From NCBI GenBank assembly GCA_037176885.1, contig JAWWNJ010000108.1:558001-622000 (forward strand): a stretch of 64,000 nucleotides of DNA, read 5' to 3'. Below are positions 22,801 through 35,130 of the stretch, one piece after another. Position 1 is the stretch's first letter. The number at the start of each line of letters is the position of its first letter. The notes under the pieces are model-generated. The model saw only the letters and a program-made list of their open reading frames with translations, had not been told where the DNA came from and ran no database searches. Both the position numbers and the translations under genes were made by a program. This DNA is from Favolaschia claudopus. Its lineage: Eukaryota; Basidiomycota; Agaricomycetes; Agaricales; Mycenaceae.

Positions 22801-22995
22801 TCAGGAGCACTGAAGTAACTGGACTAGCTGTAAAGGAAGACGCACCGAACGAGATTCCAGTTTGTTTGAAGCTGTTCGGAAGCGAAGGACAAGTGTCTGG
22901 AAAAAGTCAGGGAGCACACATGCGGTTACGGTGTCGACAGACGGTGGATGTTCCATCTCTTCGTCGCGAGAGTTGGGTTCAGCGCCCTGAGACAT
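22801..22995 (-). CDS. Short ORF upstream of the F-box gene
   Basis: A 64-aa minus-strand ORF from ATG 22995 (SQGAEPNSRDEEMEHPP...) lies just upstream of the F-box/LRR gene on its strand. A GTGCGT donor near its end suggests it may be that gene's first exon, but phases do not join cleanly. Tentative. Confidence 0.25.
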   Translation of the reverse strand: MSQGAEPNSRDEEMEHPPSVDTVTACVLPDFFQTLVLRFRTASNKLESRSVRLPLQLVQLLQCS

Positions 22996-23277
22996 GACCG
23001 TCTGTGAGTTTGAAGACTTGAAGCGAAGAAATTAGCAAGCGGAGACAATGCAAGACGCGTGTCGGGGTACTATGCCAGTAATGGTGGACGCGTGAACTTA
23101 ATTTAGATAGAGTGTTAGGTAAGGCGAGCTTCGAACCAAGCTTCGAACGATCCGTTATTACCGGTATGTTTATTTATTACTGACGAGAACAAGAGGAAGA
23201 AGTCATTGCAAGTCTGAAGAGCTTCGCTGTACTGAGGAGGAGAAAAGGACGCGCGTGACTCTGACACGATGTTTGAC

Positions 23278-23465
23278 CATGTTTGTTCCTGGCAGACAGG
23301 GAATATCGACCTGCTGGGGTCGCTCTAATGTTTGTACATGTTTGTTCCTGGCAGACAGGGAATATCGACCTGCTGAGGTCGCTCTAATGTTTGTACATGT
23401 TTGTTCCTGGCAGACAGGGAATATCGACCTGCTGGGGTCGCTCTAATGTTTGTACATGTTTGGTT
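23278..23465. repeat. Minisatellite, 3 x 59 bp
   Basis: Units 23278-23336, 23337-23395 and 23396-23454 are identical but for one G/A change (CTGCTGGGG against CTGCTGAGG). A truncated fourth copy begins at 23455. Any ORF through them is an artefact. Confidence 0.95.
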
Positions 23466-23540
23466 TCGACCCAATTTAGCAGACATGCATCTCGGCACCG
23501 GATTTGACTCCTTCTGGCCTGACCTGTTCTGGCAGTCAGC

Positions 23541-23720
23541 CTTTCTGGGCAACAGCTCTTGCCTGTTTTGGCATGCAGCCTTGTTTGGGACTGCTCTGTT
23601 TTGGCAATAGCCTTTCTGGGCAACAGCTCTTGCCTGTTTTGGCATGCAGCCTTATTTTGGACTGCTCTGTTTTGGCAATTAGCCCTTCTGGGCAGTGTGT
23701 TTTGCCTGTTTTGGTAGGAA
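23541..23720. repeat. Second minisatellite, ~2.5 x 71 bp
   Basis: TTTCTGGGCAACAGCTCTTG begins units at 23541 and 23612; a decayed third starts near 23684. Each unit holds GCCTGTTTTGGCATGCAGCC and GACTGCTCTGTTTTGGCAA. It ends about 120 bases before the TET/JBP gene. Confidence 0.9.
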
Positions 23721-23841
23721 AACTGTTTGTGGTTGTTTGTTTTTGGCAGGTTTCGGGGTTGAATTGTCACCTGAAAGGACCTTACTAAAGCAAGGTCATT
23801 CAGTGGTAGGCTTACTGATACCTTTCACGCAACTGGTGCTA

Positions 23842-25880
23842 ATGCAAACTGCACTTTATAGGCGGCAGAAAACTTCCAGCAAGCAAGAGCGTACTGGATA
23901 TGCACACCTAGCCCTAGAGGTCCCTTCAGCCTCAGTAAACGCAGACAAGCTTTCTCAATGGTATAGTGCGGGTACTCGTCTAATTTACCTGGCTGCAGCA
24001 AGTGCGTATGACCCTTCCTTCACTCTTTTCTGAGAGCTAACCATGTTCTAGGCAGCATGTATATCCTTCCCCTCATCGCCTCCTGCGAATTAAGGGCGAC
24101 TCTTTGCAAGCAAGATTTTGTTGATACGGTGGAACAACTGGGATACCTCCTATGCTGTCCTCACAGTACGTGCTTTATCTTCCTCATCTCCTTCTGCGTG
24201 ATAGCTAATATATGGTGACAGACGAGCTCACTACCGAAAACATGTTATCGCGAGACTGTGGGGAGATACTCCGGACACTCATAATTCCCCAGATGACGTG
24301 GGTGAAAAGAATGACTCTGGAATCTTCACGGACTTTCGTCGTCACGTTTCCTCCCAACAGTGACGGGGTTCCAGAAGAAATCCCGTTCGGTGATATAGTC
24401 AGAATGCGTGAAAAACTCAGATCTTTCGATTGCAAGTAAGACCCTCTTTAATTCTTCGTCGGAGCCTTCTTAATGTTTCCCGTTAGCTATTTCAGACTGC
24501 CTGCTCCTGATGATGCGTGGCGACAACTTGAAGGCTCTCTCCTCGTGCCTGCCCTTCCTCTGTCCCATTTCAAGTGGGACTTGGATGAGTCCTGTGTGGC
24601 TGAGGAGATCGTCATCAGGACTGCTTTCAAGATGGAAAATACTCCTTGTCCTGTCAACCGTGACAACTCTGAGGCGTGGACCGCACTTGAAAGGCAGAGG
24701 GCTGGAGCTGGGTACGTAGCAGCGAGTCTTGAAGATCTTGCGGAAAAGGTATATCTCCTCTTCTTCTTGTCACTCCTGCTTCTCAATATCCGTCTGCTAG
24801 CTGTCTGTCTTTCACGCCAGTGGTCAGAAGCAAGGGGAAAGTTACATCTGTATCCCAACGGAAATAGCAGAAGGGTAAGAATTTCACTCCACCTTTTGAC
24901 GGTGCTTTGACTATGCCTTCAGAAAAGTTCTGACTATACGTGGACAAGATGACAAGCTCTTGCTCATGGTCATCACCAATCTCGCAGAAACTCTACCCCA
25001 TCTCCGCACCACAGCCTTGCCTGTATTTTCTGCCCTTTATCCTGAAGAAATTTACCCCGTAAATTCAGCGGAGCCGGGGTACTCATATTGTGCTGTGCAC
25101 AAGTCAGTTTACAATCGTTACAGCGAACAAGTAAGTGTTTCTTAATCAGATCAAGCAGCCTGCTGACTGTTGGCTAGGGCACTGGAGCACCAGACGTTCA
25201 CCCAAATCTTGTCGCCAGAGAAGGCGTTACCAAAGTTAATCATTCTCAGCGAGCCCCTCGGGAATCCAAGGAGACGAAAGACGAGCCTGAGGAATCAAAT
25301 CTAACTGCCGAATTCATTCAGCTGATTACCACTGTAATTGAGTTACATGTGAGTGAATGTAACATCTTTACATCTCTTTTGCTAATAGTATCAAGATCAA
25401 GAAACTTTTACCAGAGGAATACAGCGCCATAGAAGTGTGGGCTTCACACTTACCCCTCAATGAAAGAAGTGCTGCTTATCCTTTCGGCGGATACGTTATC
25501 AATCTGTGCATCTCGACAGTCGGACACCGGGACAAGCGTGATCACAGGTTTTGTGTGGTCATTTCTTACTGTCATGGAGAGGGCGTTGGAGGGGACTTGT
25601 GTATGTATGAGACTGGTCTGCTCTTACGCACCAGGCCTTGGGATGTCAGTATCTTTCCCTCCTGCGAGATCACCCATTTCAATATGCCCATCAACGGCGT
25701 TCGGATATCCATTGTGCTTCACTCTGATATATATGGGGAGAGGTGGGTGGCGAACAAGAATGGTTGGGAGAACAATGAGTGAGTCTTATCTCTAGCTTTC
25801 TTCCCTTGTACTAAGCTTATTGAAATAGAGATACGGTGTTGCAAGCAGTGGCTGCTACGGTTGCAAATGCTTTGACGTAG
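23842..25880 (+). CDS. TET/JBP-family 2-oxoglutarate/Fe(II) dioxygenase
   Basis: Nine exons (23842-24001, 24052-24165, 24222-24435, 24496-24748, 24828-24874, 24923-25130, 25178-25348, 25396-25778, 25829-25880) sum to 1602 bases, 533 aa. The catalytic region is in exon 8: GGYVINLCISTVGHRDKRD supplies the HxD iron ligands, GGDLCMYETGLLLRTRPWDV the conserved middle strand, and ITHFNMPINGVRISIVLHSD the distal His and the Arg that binds 2-oxoglutarate. Upstream, WYSAGTRLIYLAAASSMYIL matches the conserved N-terminal part of the agaric family. TET/JBP enzymes oxidise 5-methylcytosine or thymine in DNA. In agarics they are strongly expanded and often lie near KDZ DNA transposons (Iyer and co-workers), but no KDZ transposase is visible here. 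Substrate and activity are inferred. The ATG is the first usable one; a further 5' exon cannot be excluded. Confidence 0.85.
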
Positions 25881-26160
25881 TTGACGTAGAAGTAGAATTG
25901 ACTAGTTTTCTTTCTTGTTACACCTCTTAGAATTCACTCCGAGTTTACAAGAAACGCATTAATTGACATGGTTAAACAAAAGGGGAGAGAGAAGTAAACT
26001 AAGGTATGGAATTAGAGGGGGGTATTGTAAGTAAGCAAGGAATGAAAGACGACGGCAGGGAGTCAAGAGATTAGTTAGTTGAGATCTTTAGCGTAAGAGA
26101 GGAGGACTGGATAGGTAGTTGAGAGTGGGAATGAGACGTTAATGATAGACAAGGGGATAA

Positions 26161-27752
26161 TCAAGAGCTTGCGTTCCAGAACTGGTCATCCAGAGGAAGA
26201 TCTTCCTCATCCCAGGGGACAAAGTTCTTGGCACTGCAATAAGCGTAGGCTGAGTATGGTGCAGTCCTAGGTAATGTAGAGATGCTGCGTGTTGTGCGAA
26301 TAGGGCGGGCAGGGCGGGCATCTAGTGCGGGGAGGGCTGAAGTCGTGGCTTGGGTGAAGGGCGGTGAAAATTCCCCCTCTTCACTCTTGCTATCGGAGAT
26401 AGAGATCACAGGGCTTTCGGAAGCGGAAGAGTGGGAAGCTAAGGAAGGTCAAGATACAAATCCAAGCTAGACAATAATTCCGACTCACTGGGCTCAACGG
26501 CTCTTTGTTTTCCTTGAGCTTTCTTGCTCTTCTTCTTTGGAGGAGAATCTGAATACCAAATGAGTTAGGGGAAATGACAGAGAAAGAAAGCAGCCAAATT
26601 ACCGTCTGGATTGACCCAAGACTCTTCTGAATCCCCAACAGAAAGGATGTCCTCCGCCTCCTCTTCCGAGACCTCATCCATCTCAACGTCGTCTTCAGGA
26701 GGGACTTCATGGTTCCACTGCCCATTCGGGTGGTCCCAAACTTCAGGAGGGATGGCATAGTTTGTGGCTACGGAAGAAAGAATCAGTTTTAGAGTTATCT
26801 TCCACGGAAAAACTCACCGAAAAAAATCTTCCGGCTCTGAGGGCGTGATGTGGGACCAAAGTAACGGGTGATTTCAGCAGCCTCAGCTGGGGAATGTGGC
26901 GAAACGGATAGAGTGGCGTTGTTTTTAATCAGAAATTTCCAGTGAAACTCCCCAGCTTTCAAGGCGCAGTGTTTGTCGAGATATTGGAAAAGAGAGACAA
27001 ATAGACCCCGTAGAAAAGTGTCTACCTGGGCCGGAGTGAAAGCCGTATTGATAGCGAGCTGAGACTTGAGACTGTTCACAGCCAGGCCTCGAGTTTCCAG
27101 GTGAGCAATATCTGGCGGCTTGGGGGTAAAGAATACTTGACGAGTTTTATCTCCCTACATTTGTGAGTTGAGCAGCAATTGTTTAAGAATGAGGCAAGGC
27201 TTACAGCTTGAGTGACAACAAAAATAATAGCAGCTATTTTCATTAAGCTACCTGCCGTCCTTTTCAAACCGGTTTTGGCCTGCTAGAAAGTCAGACACGT
27301 ACTCAAAGAAGAAAAAAGAAAAAAAACAGGTAGCCACATACTCTTTTACGAACAGGCCCAGAAATACCGCTGTCATCAGGTTGCTTGCGCTTGAGACCCT
27401 TGCTTGTCTCCTGAACAGCAATTGACATGGCGGCAGAGGATGTAGAAGGACCAGGGGGGATTTTGGATGAGGAAGCAATGGGAGTAAAGATCGTGGAGGC
27501 GGGAGTGCCAGCTTTCTGTGTGAGAATTTGGCTGGGATTATAATAGGTGGCTAAGATATCGGAAGGAGAGACGGAAGAAGGTGCGACAGGGGCAGTGGGT
27601 TCTGTGATGGGTGCAATGGGGGCAGGCTCTGCTGGATGATATCCTTCAAGGTGAATGCATGTGCACTGGTAGGATCCTGGCTGTTCAATGAACCTGCGGC
27701 AACGGCACTGGATGCCCTGGGCATCTACCCCAGAGCAATACTGGGGATCCAT
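26161..27752 (-). CDS. Nuclear-type protein with N-terminal Cys/His cluster, partner of the TET/JBP gene
   Basis: Six exons (27752-27342, 27282-27205, 27154-26818, 26767-26603, 26548-26489, 26438-26161) total 1329 bases, 442 aa, all in frame. Residues 6-40 hold C-x9-C-x-C-x11-C-x-C-x2-H-x4-H (CSGVDAQGIQCRCRRF then CTCIHLEGYH), a likely zinc site. A Pro/Ala/Ser linker, a basic stretch (GLKRKQPDD), a conserved-looking helical middle (NTAFTPAQVDTFLRGLFVSL), an acidic block (EDDVEMDEVSEEEAED) and an NLS (PPKKKSKKAQGKQR) follow. It ends WDEEDLPLDDQFW. It converges on the TET/JBP gene with 280 bases between stops. I do not know the family; a chromatin or DNA-modification role is suggested only by context and composition. 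Confidence 0.7.
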
Positions 27753-30493
27753 GGAGGATTAAGCAAAGGAATGAGAAGATACGATTCGAAAAAAAAAGAG
27801 GGTTGATGTGGTGGGAAAGAAAGAACAAAGAAAAATTTGTTTGACTTTGATGTTGCTGTGCCATTTGTGCCGACTGGTCCGTGCTTGAAGTCGCCGACGT
27901 TTCCCATACAGGATGAGAACATTACCACTTTCGGTTTCAATATGAATATCCCTAATGTGGGTCATGGTGTTCACTCAGCCTCAATAGTTGAATAGGGTTC
28001 ATTTGAAAAGGAAAAAACGCCTCCGAGAACTTGGAGATGTGTAAAATTAACCACAGCTAGACATAAGACAGAGTTGTAGAGTATCCAGAAGCATTCCAAA
28101 TCAGTGGTTTCTGGTTTCTGCATGAAAGGACTTTCCTTTAGCCTGTAGGATTGATCAAGAGGCTATCTTGTTTGAGTATTGAGAGCCAACAGATTGAAAG
28201 CTGGCAGAAGGAGGGAATGAGAAGCAAGGATAGACACAAGCGGCTTTGGTGTTGGCGGTGTGGATCAGTGTGGGTCCGGAAGCTCCGTTCTACCGCATTG
28301 GGAAGAGCCATCACTAGGGTTAGCACAGCCACACCGAGAAAGTTTCTAACACTGTGGAAAAAAGCTACACTAGCACTCTCCAAAAAAAACACTACATACT
28401 AGGATTCTCTCATTTTGGAGCCAACTTTTTTTTACATACACCTCACTTTTTTTTATCCTCACACCAACTTTATCTACGACATCTATTTTTTGAAGTCACA
28501 GTCAAGAAAAAAACACAAATCTCCCCCCTCAGCATTCTCGACACCTCCAGTTGAAATTTTAATACTTCAGTCTACTTTTTATACACACTTTTCCTATTTT
28601 ACATACAGATTCACAGATAATACATACATTTTATTAAAAGTGCAAAGTGACCGCCATACCACCGTCGATAGAGGAGGAAGTATATTATTATTACTTATAC
28701 CCGTAAGATAGAATAATTGGTGTATTTGTTGAGTATATTCGTCGAACAGATCGACGACTTTTTGAAGATAAGAAGACAGCTACTGTATAGACCAGGACAG
28801 GTCAAGAACGAAAACCAGAAAGAAAAAGGGGAATCTCACTTGCGTGTTATCCAACACCTCCGCGCTCACCTTGAAGAGGCAGATAGTTCCAGTGAAATGG
28901 CGCACCCACCATCATGATCCACGGCGACCGATGTCCACCTACGCCTATCGAGCGAACCTTTTCTATAGCCGAGCACAAACGTCTGCGGCTGGTCGCATTG
29001 CCGGCTCCTTCCGCCTTGTATGTCATACTTGACTCTTGATTGACGAGGAGCCCTTGACGGTCGACCTTCGAGACAACTGAGCATGGCAATCCATTAATAT
29101 TTCTTTGAAGCGACCTCAGATGGGAGATCGATGCCGCGCCACACTTCATAGCGGGTGTACGATGGGCAATTTGACGCCAAGGTCCGCATATCTGTATTGA
29201 CGGGTAAACAGCGGCGCTTTCGAGATATGGGAGAAGTCCGAGTAATATTTCTACAGGCGATTTTCAGTCGATAGCATAGCGAGAACAAGAGTCAAACTGC
29301 CTTTGAGAAAAGAAGTAGAGGCAATCACTCGGAGGTGAATTCGAATAGAGAGCCGAGTTATCAAAGGCATCCTGAGGTATCAGGGTATAGCCAGGCACAT
29401 AGAGAGAGAAAGTTGATTGCGCAGCGAGTCAACTGTCGAGCCGCCATCACAGAGAAGCATCCGATAGACAAAGGTCGGTGGGCAGTTTAAAAGTTTTCCC
29501 ATTTGATGGTTAAAAGAGATCAAACAGATGAACTTCCAATAAAACAAACTTAGCGCAGTCAACAAGTAAAGATTTTGTGGAGAATTGGTGTCGAGCCACT
29601 GACACGCCTGAGGTTCGAGTAACTGCTTCAATTCCGCTGGGTGGCGTTTGACTGACTGCAAATTTGTTATAGAGATTACAACGAATAGAGAAGTCAGTCG
29701 ATCAGTCGACAATAAAGCTCTTTCTTTCGCTCGCAATGCGACGAAAACCACCAGAAAAACGAAGAGAAAGATGTGGTGGTCGAGGTTGAAGTGAGGTCGG
29801 GCCGGTAGACGGCAGTGTTCGGCAGTGTGACCTGTCAACGCTCGAAGTCAACGGCGAGCACGAAAGACGTGGTACTCTTTGGGTACTCTTTGAATTCATC
29901 TCACATCGCCTATACTGTTGAATTGGCGCCTTCTCCATGTCTTCTACGCGACTTGAGTCCGTTAAGAGTCTGTCAAAGTCTTCAAGATCATGTTCTGTCA
30001 ATGGCTGAGGTGCCTGACTGGAACCCGGTTTGCAAGCCTTTTGCGCAATGATCTGGAGGCTTTACGACGAGGAAGCGACACTTGGAATATATGGCTGGCG
30101 TTACTGCTAAGGAGCTAGCCGCTCTTCTTCAATTTTCAGGCACAGGCTAGGGATTTTTATGCGTTTTTTTTTTTCTTTTTTGCATACTAATGATCAGGGC
30201 GAACAGTGCTCAGTGCTGCTCTGCGGATGTTCGGCGTGTTCTGCCTCCATTGGCAAGAACAACTGTAGCAATTGGAGGGCTTTACTGAGACCGATTTCGG
30301 TCACAATAAGGTGAGAGAATTTGTGAAGATTTTCGCTCTTCTCGCTGTACATATCATCATATTCCTTCGAGTTCCTACTAAGTCTCGCGCCGAATTCCGG
30401 GGTGCTCGAACGCCTTAGATCTTCGCCCATCTCTCACTTACCTTATGTTCCTGCATCGACTTCACTCACAATTTCTCTGAATGATGATGCCAT
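27753..30493. other. Gene-poor AT-rich stretch
   Basis: Poly-A/T runs and short chance ORFs only. A minus-strand ORF at 29380-29838 has no family signature. I see no supportable gene, RNA or mobile element. Confidence 0.5.
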
Positions 30494-30833
30494 TCATTCT
30501 TGAAACATCCCCTCCTTTTTTTCGTGCCCTACCCTCTCATCCTTGCGCATTCTTCTCGATACTAACACGGCTTTTATATAGCTCAGCGGCCATACTTCAA
30601 GTCGGCGCGTAACGACAAATTCACCCTCATCTCGAAATAAATCAGCTTCACGCGCGCGGCGGCACTGCAAACAAGCAAGGGGATCATATTGGCCTTGCGA
30701 CTGCATTACTTTCGCTTCGCCCACCAATGCCGCTTTCATCCGTAACGCCTCATCCTCCCAGAGCTGCACTTCGCCCGTCTTGACCCCTCGCTGTTGCTCT
30801 GGGTCTGCGGTCCGCGTTTGCATGCTCTCAATG
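30494..30833 (-). CDS. Weak 112-aa ORF
   Basis: From ATG 30833 the frame reads a charged protein with LWEDEALRMKAALVGEAK, one CLQCRR pair and a tail RRMRKDERVGHEKKEG. Composition is protein-like but there is no recognised domain and no splice evidence. It may be a remnant exon. Confidence 0.3.
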
Positions 30834-30865
30834 TCCACATTCTCGACTCGTACGGTGTCTTGCAC

Positions 30866-32729
30866 GCATGAGGCTGTCTAGGCGTTATCGCGTGATCGCT
30901 GAAGGAAGTGTCGGCGAATCTTTCTCCTGTGGCTCCACCGGTGATAAAGGATGGGGGCCGTATCCCGCTCCGCGATACGTTCGCGCATACGCTTCGCACC
31001 AGGCGAGTCTCTCTTCCTTTCTCGCGCTGTCTTCCTCTCCCTGATGTGCGACGTGTCTCGTTATACATAACTCACTTCCCTCTTCTCCCAACTCACCTAC
31101 CCGCTCCTCTTTCGCTTTCTCATTTCCTCCACATCACCTGCTAACATTTCTTGGATCTACAGGCCTCCAGTACTCGGCGCTGCCCCGGATTCTTGGCTGA
31201 GCAAATTCCAGTCGACTCCCCGCTTGAGCTCGATCATGGATACATATCGCGGTAGGGCCTACTCATCGGCGTTCGTATGGGCTTTTGGACGCGCGGCCTC
31301 GGCTCGGAGCAGCCTGCAGCACAAACACTGTCCCTGGATTCAGGGATTGCCGGACGAGGCGACGTCTCCCATGCCGTCTTCGTCTCCCCTGCTGCTCTGT
31401 GGATTGTCGTCATTTTGTTTGGAATTGTCGCGTCTAGGAAGATCCAGGTAGCTCAGAGGGTCGACGAAGACCTGTAGGTGCGTTCTTGTACCATCCGCTT
31501 CAATTTGTTACATGCTGGAAGACTGGCTTTAGTTTCTCAGTACCCTGACGGGCTGGGTTGCTCAGCAACATTCTGCTGGCCCGAATGACGCTGCCTCAAT
31601 CCTTGACATGACTCGATGCCTCCGCATCCGAGTCTCCCAAGTAATTGAATCTGGATGAGCTTGGACGTCGCTCGATCAATTTGCTCACAGTGGGTCTTCC
31701 AACTCGTCTCCGTCCGTCGCGTCTACTGATTGCTGCACATTGCCTTTCAGTCGCAGATCGCATAGGCGCCACATTATGTTTCACACGCAATCTTTTCCAA
31801 CCCTTCTGTGTTGATACGTCGTGTTGTCTCCTTATCTCATGTCTACGGATTTCAGCACCCCCTCTTCGATTCGTTCCTACTACCTACCACAATCCGCTCT
31901 CAGCAGCGTCGTAACACGCTCGAGTGGGGATTCGGTGGGGATACATTCGTAGCACCATCGAAGATACGTTGCCACATTCCCCAAGAATCTCGCTGACGAG
32001 AACATGAAGTGAGGCAGGTCCGTACCCCAAGGGTCTGTCTGTAGTAGTACATATCTGTCAATCCATCTTAGCCCCCCAAAAGCTTGAATTCAAAACGAGA
32101 GAGGCATGCAGCCAAACCCCGCTTCTTCATGGATAACAGCTTTGTGACGGCCGCGCAGTTTCCATTCAGTTCAACTGAGTTCAAGTCAAACACCACTTAG
32201 CTACATATCCCGAGACAACCAAAGTTCATTCCAACAACATTCCAAGTCTTTCTAATGATCTCAACGTTTCGGTGGGTGATTGCAGATATTCACATCGGTC
32301 CAAAAACTGCGATGTTACTCGGCGCTGCAATTGATGCCGGACAAAAACAAGACTTTAAATACGTTTGAACGACTATCTTCAAAGGAGTATATAAAGTCAA
32401 GTTGTTATGAGACTAATTCAAGGCGTAAATTCCCCTAAAAATGATACAACAATTGGGGCTTCGGATGAAACCGGCGAAGACAGGAACCCTCCGGCAGGAT
32501 TCGTATTGCCATGCGAAGCACTGGCCTTCACCCCCAAGTATTATGTTTGTTTACATTGTTTACATTATTAGGTCACCGCCTCCGTACATAAAAACATACT
32601 AAGGTAGCTATAAGCTCCTCGACGGGCCGTTGTATTCAATGCGAACACTTTTCCTGCTTTTCCGAATTGTGCGCCGCATGAGTAGTGACTGTGACTGTAA
32701 AGCAGTGACTTGTCACTGGCCACGTGACA
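30866..32729. other. No firm gene; one possible membrane-helix exon
   Basis: Plus-strand 31340-31477 could encode VSPAALWIVVILFGIVASRK followed by a charged end, resembling the C-terminal membrane helix of a lost gene. The rest shows nothing I can support. Confidence 0.3.
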
Positions 32730-33312
32730 TTATGTGATGGCATCCTCAGGAAAGAGGGCGAGGGGCGGCGAGAGGGCGCAGAGGCTGGTCTCCGGCGGCG
32801 CGACGGTCCACTGGGTGGCCAATCCGACCTGAGGGGTGTGTAGAATGTGTGTAGACGCGTCGGAGATGTAGCAAGACGGGATTGAGCTGGATGCGAGGTG
32901 TCGCAAATGGATGTCAAGGATATTTAGGATGGATAATGTAGCGCAGAGATCGTGGTTAAGGGAATCAATTTTGGAAGAGATCCGGGTCGCGAAAGCCTGA
33001 AGCTCTGCTTCCGGATGGATGATGATTGTGGGAGATGTCGCGATGGTGAGATGTGAAGATGACGACTTTTTCCTCGCTAACCGTCGACCGAAAACGGGTG
33101 CAAGCGGCGCGCGAAGAGAGTGGGGGACGGCGGCGCGGGAGGGTAATGAAGTCAAGTCGTGAAAGGGATTTGGAAGATGGTTTAGGCGCGCTGAGGGGCG
33201 GATGTCTGCGAAAGGGTGGTATGGTGGGTGGTGTGGGTGGTGTGGAAGTCGATGTGGACGGTGAAAGTGGGCCTATAACCTCGCCAAGGTTCCCCTGGGC
33301 GGTACTGGGCAT
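32730..33312 (-). CDS. Possible degenerate gene
   Basis: Minus-strand frames give a Ser/Thr/Pro-rich N-terminus (ATG 33312) and, in another frame, HPEAELQAFATRISSKIDSL and LSILNILDIHLRHLASS ending at 32730. The two frames overlap, so a splice or frameshift is needed. Style resembles the remnants at 52.4-53.2 kb. The retroelement sits 263 bases upstream of its start. Confidence 0.35.
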
Positions 33313-33384
33313 GATCTAACGTCGAATATCGAGTGCCCGAAGCTCGACCTCGACGGAACGCCAACCCACCACCGAGATGATGAT

Positions 33385-33410
33385 GGTTGTTGTTGTTGTT
33401 GTTGTTGTTA
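33385..33410. repeat. (GTT)n microsatellite
   Basis: About eight GTT triplets in a row. Confidence 0.9.
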
Positions 33411-33570
33411 CCTTGGGTTGCGCGACGGTGGTAATTGGTTTGGTTACCTTTTTCCTTCTGCCGGATACGCCTATGCGAGCGGCTTGGCTGTCGAATGATC
33501 GAGTTTAAACGGAGTTTACGCTGTATCGCAAACGGGCCGAGGCAATGAGCATGGCCCTTGACAGCTCCTC

Positions 33571-33574
33571 CCGC
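33571..33574. other. Target-site duplication, left copy (CCGC)
   Basis: CCGC directly abuts the left LTR and recurs directly after the right LTR. Confidence 0.8.
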
Positions 33575-34938
33575 TGAAACGCTGACTATGGGGCTACGGT
33601 GGAAATAAACCAAGAAAATGCGCAGAATCTAATCCACACAAAATCCTAATATAAATCCTAACCACTTCTAATCGACGTGCGAGGTTCGGGGTTCCAGTCC
33701 AGTATAGACTGTTGCAATTCAACCAATACTATCTTCAAAATATACTAGTTCGAGGCTTTCGCGATAGCTCGTTCTGACCGTTCTTATACTAACTATCCTA
33801 GTCTTGACACAGAAAGGTGCGTTCAGACAGGTAATTGAGATGTTACTCTTTGGTAGAGGTTTAGAGGTTTAAGTTGTGTGTGCTCGTTCGCAAAATGAGT
33901 TTCCGCGGAAAGTATGTTTGAACTGATTCCGTTCTCTCAAAAGGTCCGTGTCAGGCTCTTATAATTCCACGCGTTGGTACTGATTCTCAATAATATGTTC
34001 ACGCGTATAATTCAAGATATGATCCAACAGACAGTATATTGCAACGAAAACAAACAAAAGAAACAAATAAGCTTCTGGAGTTTATCTCGAATGAAGTCCA
34101 ACGTCTAGTTATTCACGAAGCCAACACTGGCTTGACGCTCACAACGAGAGGGGGGGAATCCACTAGAGCTCCAGTACATGATACAATGCTTTATATACAT
34201 TCACAGCAATAAATATGAGACGATAAACAAACAATCTTATGGGTATAATATTGGTATCTCCGGACCCTCTTGGTCCAGACCTCATTCAGTTTTACTTGTT
34301 AAAGGCTTTCCTCCGGTACTGGTGAGGGATTTACGCCTTTACCTCCGGCGCCCACTAGATACCATTGTTCTACCTCCGGCACCCTCTTGGATACCATTGT
34401 TCTCCTGGCTTGGCCAGCGTAGATCTTCCCCGTTTGTACTGATATCTCCGGTCATGAATCAATAGCCCTCTTGCTATCCAATCGATGATCTACTTGCTCC
34501 AAATAGCACTGCGTGAATAAGGAATATTCTTCCTACAGGTCGCCAACGTTCCTGAGTTATAGTCCTGTCTTAGACCTTTCCGCGGAAGCCTCCTGCTCCT
34601 GGTAACACCTCTCGAGTTCCAACGAGTCCCAAATGGAATGTCCTTTAATGTACGCCTTTGTTCCTGGAGCACTAGGTAGCTCCCAATCCTATTCCGGATG
34701 GTAAGAGACCTATCGCGGAAGCTCATGTCCGACTTATTGTAACTCTGACACTTTGCAGTGCCATCGTAAACGAACCCCAGAGCTCCCACCTGTGTATTCT
34801 CCTTTGACTGACCGCCCAGGCAGACCCCAGTCCTTATTGAGACCCATTCGCTGAGTATTGTAGTACTTTATTAATAGTACCGTTGTAACTAGCCTTAAAA
34901 TGAATAAATTCAGGCGTAGCCCAATACCAGGTCTGTCA
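33575..34938 (-). repeat. 3' LTR (left copy)
   Basis: Matches 49613-50975 end to end. It includes two copies of TTCCGCGGAA (33901 and 34578) and variants (TTTCGCGATAGCT near 33757, TATCGCGGAAGCTC near 34711). Confidence 0.95.
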
Positions 34939-34950
34939 TCTCCCCTTTTC
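34939..34950 (-). other. Polypurine tract
   Basis: On the minus strand GAAAAGGGGAGA ends exactly at the 3' LTR, the position where plus-strand DNA synthesis is primed in LTR elements. It confirms minus orientation. Confidence 0.85.
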
Positions 34951-35130
34951 ATAAATTGAGTGTCCCCACTCAACCATGTCTTTATCAGGACTCGTTTTAT
35001 CTCTTTATTCGTGGTGCTTCCCACAATCGTTCGGCTATCTCGGATATAATTCCCGATTGGGCGTACGCCACCTGGAAATTTGGTTCCGTTGATGGACAGC
35101 GGGATCTTCGCTAAATGACGAGAGATCCCC

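Noticed and set aside
23278..23454. CRISPR-like array
   Set aside because: The units are adjacent 59-bp copies without unique spacers: a minisatellite in a eukaryote.
23842..33574. KDZ transposase next to the TET/JBP gene
   Set aside because: Expected from known agaric linkage, but no long transposase ORF or matching terminal repeats are visible.
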